A stretch of DNA of 13,434 nt from JBQTJJ01 sp052387235. Lineage in GTDB: Bacteria > Actinomycetota > Acidimicrobiia > Acidimicrobiales > GCA-2861595. A program made the translations under genes and the position numbers. Under the pieces are notes generated by a model. It had not been told where the DNA came from. It did no database searches and saw only the letters and a list, made by a program, of their open reading frames with translations. Numbering within the stretch: position 1 is the first letter of the stretch; every line of letters starts with the position of its first letter. This document shows positions 7,394-13,434 of this stretch, in pieces. The stretch lies in the NCBI GenBank assembly GCA_052387235.1, contig JBQTJJ010000125.1, positions 1 to 13,434 of the forward strand, written 5' to 3'.

Positions 7394-7969
7394 GTGCGGC
7401 TGGTGGTGGCCACGGCCAACGCCGACAAGGTGGTGGAGATCGCGGCGGTCCTCTCCGGGTTCGAGCTGGTGCCGCGCCCGGCCTCGGTGCCGGACGTGGA
7501 CGAGACCGGGGAGACGCTGGAGGACAACGCCCGGCTCAAGGCGGCGGCGATCGTGGACGCGACGGGCGAGCCGGCGGTGGCCGACGACACCGGGCTGGAG
7601 GTGGCGGCCCTGGACGGCGCGCCGGGCGTGTACTCGTCCAGGTACGCCGGCCCCGGCGCCACCTACGCCGACAACGTCGCCGCCCTGCTCCGGGCCCTCG
7701 CCGGCGCCTCTGACCGGTCGGCCCGCTTCCGCACCGTGGCCCTGGCCCGGTTCCCCGACGGGCGGGAAATGGTGGCCGAGGGGGTGGTGGCCGGCCGCAT
7801 CGCCCTGGCACCGAGCGGCGACGGCGGCTTCGGCTACGACCCCGTGTTCGTCCCCGAGGGCCACGACCGGACGTTCGCCCAGATGTCCACGGAGGAGAAG
7901 AACGCGGTGTCGCACCGGGGCCGGGCCTTCCGGGCCCTGGCCGCCGTGCTGGCCGGCGAGGCCACGTAG
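7394..7969 (+). CDS. rdgB: XTP/dITP pyrophosphatase (non-canonical purine NTPase)
   Basis: A 191-residue Ham1/RdgB-family enzyme that hydrolyses XTP, ITP and dITP to their monophosphates, keeping deaminated purines out of DNA and RNA. Landmarks are VVATANADKVVEI (residues 4-16; the family's T-x-N-x-x-K), ADDTGLEV with metal-binding Asp64-Asp65, GDGGFGYDPVF (142-152) and the base-recognition SHR (173-175). GTG 7394 opens directly into the first beta strand and lies 5 bases after rph, so translation is probably coupled. It is the last gene of the plus-strand block; the convergent DUF1206 gene ends only 9 bases away, and no terminator fits between them. Confidence 0.95.
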   Translation: MRLVVATANADKVVEIAAVLSGFELVPRPASVPDVDETGETLEDNARLKAAAIVDATGEPAVADDTGLEVAALDGAPGVYSSRYAGPGATYADNVAALLRALAGASDRSARFRTVALARFPDGREMVAEGVVAGRIALAPSGDGGFGYDPVFVPEGHDRTFAQMSTEEKNAVSHRGRAFRALAAVLAGEAT

Positions 7970-7978
7970 GCCCCCGGC

Positions 7979-8830
7979 TCACCCCTCGAGGACGCGGCGG
8001 TGCCGGGCCTCGACGAACGAGTAGATCCCGAACAGGAACAGGCCCACCGCCACCAGGCCGAGCAGCCACGGCCCGTGGGCCCTGTCGGCCAGCCGCTTGA
8101 GGGCGCCGTCCACGCCCACCGCCTGGCTCGGGTCGTAGCGCACCGCCGCCTTCACCAGGAAGGCCCCGATGAGGCAGAAGACCACCATGCGGGCGGCCAG
8201 GCCGGCGGTCGCGATGCCCGTCAGCCAGCGCCGGGAGCCCGGGCTCATGGTCCCGGTCCGGAGCTTCCTGCGGTACCTCCCGGACAGGGCCCGGTACCCG
8301 TTGTAGAGGCCGCCGCCGATCACGGCCAGGCCCACCGCGGCCACGGCCACCCGGCCGACCGGGGCCCGCAGGACGCCGGCCGTGAGGTCCGCCTCCCTGG
8401 TCCGGTCGTCGCCGCTCGACCCGGTGACGAGGCGTGCGGCAGCCACGAAGAAGCCGGCGTACAGCAGGCCCCGGGCCAGATCGGCGGCGCGCTTGGCCCA
8501 GCCGCCGGCGTCGGACCCCTCCCCCTCGGTGTCGAGGAAGGCCGACAGGAACCGCCACAGGGCGTAGCCGGCGAACCCCACCGCCACCGCGACGAGTAGC
8601 ACCTTGCCGAGGGGCTGGCGGGCCAGTGCCGCGAGCGCACCCTGCTTGTCGGCGTGCTCACCCCGCTTCCCCGACGCCACCTGGAGGGCGAGGATGCCGA
8701 CCACCACGTAGAGCACGCCGCGCGCCGCCAGCCCGGCCCGGGCCAGACCCTCCACCCAGGGGCTGTCGCCGGCCCGCTCGGCCAGCTCGTCGCCCGTGTC
8801 CTCGTGATGGTCGCCCAGCGTCGTGGTCAC
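7979..8830 (-). CDS. DUF1206 integral membrane protein
   Basis: A 283-residue membrane protein made of three repeats of a two-helix unit, six helices in all, which is the DUF1206 architecture. The repeats begin at ARAGLAARGVLYVVVGILAL, AADLARGLLYAGFFVAAARL and ATAGLAARMVVFCLIGAFLV, each starting with the family's A-x-x-G/L-x-AR-x-x-x-Y/F motif. Loops contain acidic and basic stretches (for example DTEGEGSDAGGW). The family is common in actinobacteria and has no established function. GTG 8830 is the last sensible start before the first repeat; a longer reading would run into the divergent gene. The ribosome site (GGGGA, about 13 bases upstream) is weak. It is transcribed away from the 8958 gene and towards rdgB. 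Confidence 0.85.
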   Translation of the reverse strand: MTTTLGDHHEDTGDELAERAGDSPWVEGLARAGLAARGVLYVVVGILALQVASGKRGEHADKQGALAALARQPLGKVLLVAVAVGFAGYALWRFLSAFLDTEGEGSDAGGWAKRAADLARGLLYAGFFVAAARLVTGSSGDDRTREADLTAGVLRAPVGRVAVAAVGLAVIGGGLYNGYRALSGRYRRKLRTGTMSPGSRRWLTGIATAGLAARMVVFCLIGAFLVKAAVRYDPSQAVGVDGALKRLADRAHGPWLLGLVAVGLFLFGIYSFVEARHRRVLEG

Positions 8831-8853
8831 GGACCGCTTGTCCCCACCGGGGC

Positions 8854-8868
8854 CGGGTTCAGAACCCG
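8854..8868. promoter_or_regulatory. 15-base dyad between divergent genes, possible operator
   Basis: CGGGTTC-A-GAACCCG is a perfect inverted repeat with 7-base arms and one central base. It lies in the 127-base gap between the divergent DUF1206 gene and the 8958 gene, where a regulator could act on both. The right arm contains GAAC, followed 16 bases later by CGTC (8881-8884), loosely like an ECF-type promoter; that reading is weak. Confidence 0.35.
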
Positions 8869-8957
8869 CAAACCGCGGCTGCGTCCACGATTGGCCCCTC
8901 GCCGCCCCGGGTAGGTAGCGAAGACCAACGACAGCAACCCACGAAGGGGTGGATCGC

Positions 8958-9215
8958 ATGCCGAAGGAAGTGAAGGACGATTTCCGCGACTCCGGCCGCA
9001 GGGCCCCCGAGGGCCAGGGCGCCGGAGGCCCGGTCGGCACCGGGGAGACATCGATCTTCGACGGCGCCGGCAACGAGAGCGTCGTGATCCTGGGTCAGAA
9101 CGAAGCCGACGGCCGTGTCGCCGAGGGCGCCGGCGCCACCCGCGAGGAGGCGCAGGAGCACGCCAGGAAGCAGGACAGCCTGCTGGACGACGCGTTCAGC
9201 CCCGGCAAGTACTGA
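8958..9215 (+). CDS. small acidic hydrophilic protein of unknown function
   Basis: An 85-residue protein with no family I recognise. It is rich in Asp, Glu, Gly and Arg, has no hydrophobic segment and no cysteine, and looks largely disordered apart from a central strand-like SVVILGQNEADGRVAE and a C-terminal helix (TREEAQEHARKQDSLLDDAF). ATG 8958 is preceded by AAGGGG (8944-8949) with an 8-base gap, better than GTG 8949, which overlaps that site. It is a single-gene unit: divergent from DUF1206 and closed by a strong hairpin 20 bases after its stop. Third-position G/C bias supports coding. A stress-related role would be a guess. Confidence 0.7.
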   Translation: MPKEVKDDFRDSGRRAPEGQGAGGPVGTGETSIFDGAGNESVVILGQNEADGRVAEGAGATREEAQEHARKQDSLLDDAFSPGKY

Positions 9216-9235
9216 TCGCAGCCGGCTTGGCGGGA

Positions 9236-9277
9236 GTACGCAGGAGCGCCCCACCGCGGTGGGGCGCTCCCGCGTAC
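9236..9277. terminator. strong hairpin after the 85-residue gene
   Basis: An almost perfect inverted repeat with 20-base arms: GTACGC, a single A/C mismatch, then GGAGCGCCCCACC and its exact complement around a GC centre. It begins 20 bases after the 9215 stop. There is no T run, as is common for actinobacterial terminators. It could also insulate the protease gene downstream. Confidence 0.7.
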
Positions 9278-9350
9278 GGACGGCGACGCTTGCTCCACGG
9301 CACCATGGGCGACAGACTCCCTGCGCCCACCCGGACCCTTGGAGGCTCCC

Positions 9351-10412
9351 GTGCCCCGTCCACTGCTGCGCGCCGCCGTCGCGCTGGCGCTCCTGGTCCC
9401 CGCGGCCCGCGCCGGCGCCGCCACCACCACGCCCGATCCCTACCGGGCGAAGCAGTGGGGCCTAACCAAAATCGCGGCCGAGCAGGCGTGGCCTGCCAGC
9501 CGCGGGACCGGGGCGCTGGTGGCGGTGGTCGACACCGGAGTCGACCTCGGCCATCCGGACCTCGCCGCCAACCTGAAAACCTACCCGGATGCCGACATGG
9601 TGGAGCCCGACGGCGTCTGCACGAACAAGAAGCGGGTTCGCACCTGCGTGCAGGACGGCGCCCAGGACCGGAACGGCCACGGGACCCACGTGGCCGGCAT
9701 CGTCGCCGCCGTGACCGACAACGGCGTCGGGGTGGCGGGGACGGCACCGGGCGCCAAGGTGCTCCCCGTCCGCGTGCTGGATGCGGAGGGCAGCGGCACG
9801 GCCGACCAGGTGGCGGCCGGCATCCGCTACGCCACCGACAAGGGCGCCGACGTCATCAACCTCTCCCTCGGCTTCCTGTCCGGGGTCGACCGGGTGGTCA
9901 AGATCATCGGCGAGCTGGAATCCATCTACGACGCCGTCCATTATGCGTGGGAGAAGGGCGCCGTGGTGGTGATCGCCGCCGGCAACGACACCTTCCCGCT
10001 GTGCGCCGAGCCGTCGGCCCACCCGAGGGCCGTGTGCGTGGGTGCGACCGGCCGCGATGACGTGCGCACCTTCTACACCAACGCCGACGCCACCATGTCG
10101 AGCACCTACGTGGTGGCCCCGGGCGGCGAGGCCATGATCACCTGCGCCGGCGACATCCTCTCCACCTACCTGCGCACCCAGCCCGCGTCGGTGTGCACCG
10201 GGATCGACAAGGGTTACGAGTACCTGGCCGGCACCTCCATGGCCACGCCTCACGTGGCCGGCGTGGCCGCCCTCCTGGCGGCCCAGGGCCGCACGAACAG
10301 CCAGATCGTCGACGTGTTGAAGTCCACGTCCGACGACCTCGGCCTTCCCGGCCGCGACCCGTTGTACGGCTACGGCCGGGTGAACGCGGCGAGGGCCGTC
10401 AAGGCTCCCTGA
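9351..10412 (+). CDS. secreted subtilisin-like serine protease (S8 family)
   Basis: A 353-residue exported protease. Residues 1 to about 24 are a signal peptide: basic start (MPRPLLR), hydrophobic core and a likely cleavage after ARA or AGA. The catalytic triad is Asp61 in VAVVDTGVD, His110 in NGHGTHVAG and Ser296 in GTSMATPHVAG, with the oxyanion asparagine Asn212 in AAGND. The mature enzyme starts almost at once with the thermitase-like lead-in YRAKQWGL, so there is no room for an I9 propeptide. Six cysteines (90, 99, 218, 229, 265, 282) could form three disulfides. No C-terminal anchor or sorting motif is seen. GTG 9351 has GGAGG 5 bases upstream (9341-9345). Substrate unknown; the gene stands alone between two hairpins. 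Confidence 0.93.
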   Translation: MPRPLLRAAVALALLVPAARAGAATTTPDPYRAKQWGLTKIAAEQAWPASRGTGALVAVVDTGVDLGHPDLAANLKTYPDADMVEPDGVCTNKKRVRTCVQDGAQDRNGHGTHVAGIVAAVTDNGVGVAGTAPGAKVLPVRVLDAEGSGTADQVAAGIRYATDKGADVINLSLGFLSGVDRVVKIIGELESIYDAVHYAWEKGAVVVIAAGNDTFPLCAEPSAHPRAVCVGATGRDDVRTFYTNADATMSSTYVVAPGGEAMITCAGDILSTYLRTQPASVCTGIDKGYEYLAGTSMATPHVAGVAALLAAQGRTNSQIVDVLKSTSDDLGLPGRDPLYGYGRVNAARAVKAP

Positions 10413-10437
10413 ATCGCTCCCTGATCTCGGCACCCGT

Positions 10438-10484
10438 TTCCGCGTGCAGGGACACCCCAGGCCGGGCGGCTTCTGCACGCGGAA
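10438..10484. terminator. hairpin after the protease gene
   Basis: TTCCGCGTGCAG (10438-10449) and its exact complement CTGCACGCGGAA (10473-10484) form a 12-bp stem with a 23-base loop, which can pair further inside. It lies 25 bases after the protease stop and has no T run. Confidence 0.6.
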
Positions 10485-10538
10485 TGGCGTTGCCTGGCGG
10501 CACGGGCTCGAACCGGCCAGCGACAGGGCGCACGGCCA

Positions 10539-10567
10539 TTGCCAGGCGCGCTCGCGGTCGCTACCGT
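10539..10567 (+). promoter_or_regulatory. sigma-70-type promoter of the first DUF1326 gene
   Basis: TTGCCA (10539-10544), a 17-base spacer and TACCGT (10562-10567) match the housekeeping consensus well. Transcription would start near 10574, about 33 bases before the ATG, leaving room for the AAGGAGG ribosome site. Confidence 0.6.
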
Positions 10568-10579
10568 CACCATCGGTAG
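10561..10579. promoter_or_regulatory. inverted repeat over the -10 box, possible operator
   Basis: CTACCG (10561-10566) and CGGTAG (10574-10579) are separated by 7 bases. The dyad covers the -10 box and the expected start of transcription of the DUF1326 gene, the place where a repressor would act. Confidence 0.4.
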
Positions 10580-10606
10580 TGCGCCTCACCGACCAAGGAG
10601 GTCAGC

Positions 10607-11251
10607 ATGGCCGACGTTCCGGGCTGGCGCCTGAGCGGAGACTGGTTCGACGCCTGCAAGTGCAACATCCCCTGCCCGTGCACCTTCGCCCAGACACCGA
10701 CGTTCGAGGAGTGCGACGGGATCAACTTCTTCCACGTCCGGGAGGGTCACTACGGCGAAGTGACGCTCGACGGGCTGAACGTCCTCGCCCTGCTCTCGTT
10801 CAGGGGCAACATCTGGGCGGGGGAGACGAAGATGGCCTTCGGCGCCTACTTCGACGAACGGGCCGACGAGCACCAGCGGGAGGCGCTGCAGATGATCTTC
10901 GGCGGCCAGGCCGGCGGGTGGCCTGCGGCCCTCGCCGACCTCATCGGCGACATGCGAGGCGTGGAGTTCGCCCCCATCGAGTTCTCCATGTCGGACGACC
11001 TCGGGTGGTGGGAGGGGCGGGTCCCCGGCCGCGTCGAAGCCCGCGGCGAGGCCCTCACCGGTCCGACCACACCGCCCGGAGCCCGAGTGGAGATCCACAA
11101 CGCGCCCGGAAGTGAGGTGGGCCCAGGCACGGTGACGATCCAGGGGACGGCCGTCACCGATCGGGCCGAGGGCTTCGGCTTCCAGTGGGACCGGACAGGC
11201 CAGTCGAGCAAGTACATCCGGTTCGAATGGAGCGGCCCCGACCCGTCATGA
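10607..11251 (+). CDS. DUF1326 protein with N-terminal cysteine cluster (copy 1)
   Basis: A 214-residue soluble protein of the DUF1326 family, whose function is unknown. It begins WRLSGDWFDACKCNIPCPC, with cysteines 17, 19, 23 and 25 in a C-x-C-x3-C-x-C arrangement and a fifth at 36 (EECDG), which looks like a metal or redox site. The core motifs FGGQAGGW (98-105) and a later APIEF (122-126) match the second DUF1326 gene in the window. The C-terminal half (beta-rich, ending RTGQSSKYIRFEWSG) is the family's usual end. AAGGAGG sits 5 bases before ATG 10607, an excellent ribosome site, and a near-consensus promoter with an operator-like dyad precedes it. It converges on the minus-strand operon carrying its paralogue and a DUF2182 protein, so the two units probably serve one process. 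Confidence 0.9.
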   Translation: MADVPGWRLSGDWFDACKCNIPCPCTFAQTPTFEECDGINFFHVREGHYGEVTLDGLNVLALLSFRGNIWAGETKMAFGAYFDERADEHQREALQMIFGGQAGGWPAALADLIGDMRGVEFAPIEFSMSDDLGWWEGRVPGRVEARGEALTGPTTPPGARVEIHNAPGSEVGPGTVTIQGTAVTDRAEGFGFQWDRTGQSSKYIRFEWSGPDPS

Positions 11252-11277
11252 GCCGTCGACCGCGGATGAAGCTCACC

Positions 11278-11301
11278 GGCTGAGGTGCGCCGGGGTCAGC
11301 C
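11278..11301. terminator. weak dyad between convergent genes
   Basis: GGCTGA (11278-11283) and TCAGCC (11296-11301) can pair around a 12-base loop in the 44-base gap between the convergent DUF1326 and DUF2182 genes, partly overlapping the DUF2182 stop. The stem is short, so a bidirectional terminator is only possible. Confidence 0.28.
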
Positions 11302-12231
11302 CGTGTCCCTGTCCATGCCGTCTTCCATGTGGTCGGTGTGGCCGCCCATGTCGGACATCTGTGCCGGCGACCCCGACCCGGCGCCGGAGACGTCGGGCAG
11401 GAGGGCGGGGCGGGCGGCCACGGCCAGGCCCAGCACCACCAGCGTCGCCCCCACCAGCCGCGTCAGCCCGATCCCGTGGCGCCAGTTCTTCTCGGCCAGG
11501 AAGACGAGCGAGAGCGCCGCCATCCAGACCAGGTTCATCAGGCCGACGACCACCAGCACGGCCATGAGGGCCCAGCAGCAGCCCAGGCAGTAGGCGCCGT
11601 GGGCGACGCCGCTGCGGAAGGCGCTCCGGGAGCCGCCGCCGAAGTCGTGCCGGAACAGGAAGGCCAGGGGGCCGCGGCAGGCCCCCAGGCAGACCGCCTT
11701 CCAGCCGGTGAACTGGTAGGCGCCGGCGGCAACCAGGATCCCGCCCGCCAGCGTGGGCAGCCAGCGGGAGTCGCCGGCGTCGGCGGCCAGGTCACGGAAC
11801 CCGAGGAAGGCGGCCAGGGGCACCAGGCCGATGACCGACCACACCGCCAGGTAGCCGCCGACGAAGGCCACCGTGGGCCCGGCCCCCTCGCCCCGGCGCT
11901 GCACCACCGCCCGGTGGGCGAGGACCATGGGGACCACGGTGGGGAACATCATGGCCACCATCATCCCGACCCACATGGCCAGGAAGACGGGTGCGGTCAT
12001 GTCGTTGGCAGCCCGGGCCCCGACCTGGCCCAGGCCGGACACCATGTCGTCCATGTCGCTGGCCTGGCGGGCGGTGAGGGCCCACGCCGCCGACGCGAAG
12101 ACGACCAGCCACAGGACCACACCGGCAGTGACCTGCCGCGACAGCACCGCCATGGCCGATCGCGGCGTGTCGGGGCGGCCGGCCAGGACCTCGGCGGCGC
12201 GGGGATCAGTGGTGGGCTCGGTGGTGGTCAT
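11296..12231 (-). CDS. DUF2182 predicted metal-binding integral membrane protein
   Basis: A 311-residue membrane protein with about seven helices (near 34-52, 79-106, 120-145, 158-178, 208-230, 231-247, 255-275). It belongs to the DUF2182 family, annotated as predicted metal-binding but not characterised. Potential ligands are AMWVGMMVAMMFP (85-97), Cys181-x3-Cys185 (VCLGACRGP), and His211 with Cys215, Cys218 and Cys219 (HGAYCLGCCW). The C-terminal tail of about 30 residues is rich in Met, His and Asp (QMSDMGGHTDHMEDGMDRD), as in proteins that collect copper. ATG 12231 is preceded by GGGGGA. It is last in a minus-strand operon, 31 bases after the second DUF1326 gene; these two families are often neighbours. 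Which metal, if any, is transported is not known. Confidence 0.88.
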   Translation of the reverse strand: MTTTEPTTDPRAAEVLAGRPDTPRSAMAVLSRQVTAGVVLWLVVFASAAWALTARQASDMDDMVSGLGQVGARAANDMTAPVFLAMWVGMMVAMMFPTVVPMVLAHRAVVQRRGEGAGPTVAFVGGYLAVWSVIGLVPLAAFLGFRDLAADAGDSRWLPTLAGGILVAAGAYQFTGWKAVCLGACRGPLAFLFRHDFGGGSRSAFRSGVAHGAYCLGCCWALMAVLVVVGLMNLVWMAALSLVFLAEKNWRHGIGLTRLVGATLVVLGLAVAARPALLPDVSGAGSGSPAQMSDMGGHTDHMEDGMDRDTG

Positions 12232-12262
12232 CGGTTCCCCCGGCGATCAGGACGTGACTGCC

Positions 12263-12856
12263 TCACGCCTCCCACTCGAAGTCGGCGGTCTCGGCGTGCC
12301 CGCCGCTCTCCCATGCCTTCATGTCGGGCAGCGACGACGTCGACCCGCGCCCGTCGGCGAGCACGGTGTCGTCGCGGAAGGCGGCGGCGGCGTGGAGGAC
12401 GCGGGTCGCCTCGCCGGACGGGCCCCTGAGCGTCTTGACCATGAGGGTCGAGTGTTCGCCCACCCGCACCCTCGTCTCGTCGTCGTCGCCCTCGATCTCG
12501 ATGGGGGCCTCCATGGCCGGCATCCAGGACGAGACGAGGGATCCCACCGCTTCGAAGACGCCGCCCTTCTGGCCGGAGAACACCGCCTCGAGGGCGCTCC
12601 GCTGCTCGTCCGAGAGGGCCGGGTCGAAGATGAGCCGCGCCGTGCCCTCGCCGGCCAGGAAGCCGCTGGGCCAGTCGGCGCTGAGGGCCACCCTGGTGCC
12701 GCCGATGTCCGTCCCGTCGGCATTGCCCTGATCGATCCGGAAGGCGAGCGTGCCCGAGCACCAGCCCTCGTCGCCCTCCATCTCCCCGAACAGGCAGGGG
12801 CAGCCGACCTTGCAGCTGCACGCGCTGTAGTACGTCCCGCTCATTCGCCAGCTCAT
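12263..12856 (-). CDS. DUF1326 protein with N-terminal cysteine cluster (copy 2)
   Basis: A 197-residue DUF1326 protein starting MSWRMSGTYYSACSCKVGCP. Cysteines 13, 15, 19 and 21 repeat the C-x-C-x3-C-x-C spacing of copy 1, and Cys33 (GWCSG) matches the fifth cysteine there. FSGQKGGV (93-100) and a later APIEI (117-121) align with copy 1, but the rest has diverged widely, so this is an old duplication or a separate acquisition. The ending (ADFEWEA) parallels RFEWSG of copy 1. ATG 12856 is fixed by AGGAGG 6 bases upstream and overlaps the stop of the NrtS-like gene as ATGA, so the two are translationally coupled. The DUF2182 gene follows on the same strand. Confidence 0.9.
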   Translation of the reverse strand: MSWRMSGTYYSACSCKVGCPCLFGEMEGDEGWCSGTLAFRIDQGNADGTDIGGTRVALSADWPSGFLAGEGTARLIFDPALSDEQRSALEAVFSGQKGGVFEAVGSLVSSWMPAMEAPIEIEGDDDETRVRVGEHSTLMVKTLRGPSGEATRVLHAAAAFRDDTVLADGRGSTSSLPDMKAWESGGHAETADFEWEA

Positions 12857-13164
12857 GGTGCGCCTCCTACGGGGCTCGTCGTAACAGTCTCCGGTTCCAC
12901 CAGGGGCGCCGGCTCCCGCGCCACCCGGGTGGCGCTGAGGAACCCTGCGCTGGACACGCAGAAGGGCACGAAGTAGTTGGCCGCGACGCGCAACCACGTG
13001 ACGGTCGAAGCGTGGCCGTCGAGGATGACGGCGCCCTGGTTCACGAGGGAGAGGATGGTGCCGACGACGAGCGCGATCCGAACCGTCCGCCGCAGCGTCG
13101 CACGCAGGAAGACGAGTCCAAAGGCCTCGCCGGGGGTCGCCCACGCCATCTGCCGACCGGTCAC
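12853..13164 (-). CDS. NrtS-like small membrane protein
   Basis: A 103-residue protein whose core RRTVRIALVVGTILSLVNQG and later YFVPFCVSS match the pattern I remember for NrtS, a small two-helix protein reported as a nitrate/nitrite transporter in cyanobacteria. Two hydrophobic segments are visible (RIALVVGTILSLV and VTWLRVAANYFVPFCV), with a short loop between. GTG 13164 follows GGAGAGGGGG by 5 bases and lies downstream of a promoter at 13189-13217; ATG 13149 is an alternative. The same frame stays open to 13362 with strong third-position G/C bias, so a longer 169-residue form or a fused remnant is possible. It heads an operon: its stop overlaps the DUF1326 start as ATGA. Its link to the metal-binding partners makes a different substrate conceivable. 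Confidence 0.7.
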   Translation of the reverse strand: MTGRQMAWATPGEAFGLVFLRATLRRTVRIALVVGTILSLVNQGAVILDGHASTVTWLRVAANYFVPFCVSSAGFLSATRVAREPAPLVEPETVTTSPVGGAP

Positions 13165-13188
13165 GCCGGCCCCCTCTCCACGAGGAGA

Positions 13189-13217
13189 ATGGTAGGTCAG
13201 GCGACCCTGGCTGACCA
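13189..13217 (-). promoter_or_regulatory. promoter of the NrtS-like/DUF1326/DUF2182 operon
   Basis: On the minus strand TGGTCA (13217-13212), a 17-base spacer and TACCAT (13194-13189) give a fair sigma-70-type promoter. Transcription would begin near 13182, just before the ribosome site for GTG 13164. It supports the shorter NrtS-like start. Confidence 0.45.
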
Positions 13218-13379
13218 GGCCCCGTAGGGTCCCGGGGAGGTCGGAGACGTCGGCGAAGCCGGCGGCGGCGAGGGCGCTGGCGGCGAGATTGCGGAACTGG
13301 TTGCGAACGGCGCCCCGGCCCACCCCGCTGGGGTCGACGAAGGCGGCGGGCGGCGACAACACCCCTGGTCACAGCGTTG

Positions 13380-13434
13380 TGCGGGCGAGAGGACTCGAAC
13401 CTCCATGCCTTGCGGCACCGGGACCTAAACCCGG
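13380..13434 (-). tRNA. tRNA-Leu(UAG), 5' part outside the window
   Basis: The 3' two thirds of a leucine tRNA. The anticodon stem CCGGG/CCCGG encloses the loop TTTAGGT with anticodon TAG (13427-13425). A long variable arm (TGCC-GCAA-GGCA), typical of class II tRNAs, follows, then the T arm with loop TTCGAGT, the acceptor strand CGCCCGC (13387-13381) and discriminator A at 13380. CCA is not encoded. The 5' acceptor strand and D arm lie beyond the right edge. Confidence 0.93.

Noticed and set aside
9462..10589. 375-codon minus-strand open frame opposite the protease
   Set aside because: Shadow frame: rich in His, Gly and Arg with no recognisable domain, opposite an S8 protease with a complete catalytic triad.
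13197..13418. 73-codon minus-strand frame starting in the tRNA
   Set aside because: It starts inside the tRNA-Leu sequence and has Pro/Ser-rich low-complexity content typical of an out-of-frame reading.

Overview
High-GC DNA with strong G/C third-position codon bias, several GTG/TTG starts and TANNNT-type -10 boxes points to an actinobacterium (Actinomycetota). The run mec-cysO-cysM-murI-metallo-beta-lactamase-rph-rdgB is the well-known actinobacterial order (mycobacterial Rv1334-Rv1341 region), here without the rhomboid gene usually found between cysM and murI. Placement in Acidimicrobiia is only a guess.

Layout. 1-2012: the 3' end of a DUF2293-like gene, then an ECF sigma factor overlapping a membrane-anchored partner that probably controls it. 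2013-2501: a gene-free, lower-GC stretch with phased GTGTC repeats, lying against the 3' end of the tmRNA gene, a classic integration target. 2502-3389 (minus strand): smpB and ssrA (tmRNA), the two halves of the ribosome-rescue system. 3419-7969 (plus strand): seven tightly packed housekeeping genes. They make the CysO-dependent cysteine pathway (JAMM peptidase, sulfur-carrier protein, sulfhydrylase), glutamate racemase for cell wall synthesis, a probable cyclic-nucleotide phosphodiesterase, RNase PH, and the XTP/dITP clean-up enzyme.

7979-10412: a DUF1206 membrane protein (minus), a divergent 85-residue acidic protein of unknown function ending in a very strong hairpin, and a secreted subtilisin-like protease. 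10539-13164: the most interesting accessory part. A DUF1326 protein with its own near-consensus promoter converges on a minus-strand operon of an NrtS-like small membrane protein, a second DUF1326 protein and a DUF2182 seven-helix membrane protein with a Met/His/Asp-rich tail. Both DUF1326 proteins carry the same C-x-C-x3-C-x-C cluster, so the set looks like an uncharacterised metal-binding or metal-trafficking module. The window ends inside a tRNA-Leu(UAG) gene on the minus strand.

Best leads: the two-DUF1326/DUF2182/NrtS-like module; a CysO whose C-terminal diglycine is masked by two alanines beside its JAMM peptidase; and a phased-repeat element next to the tmRNA end.
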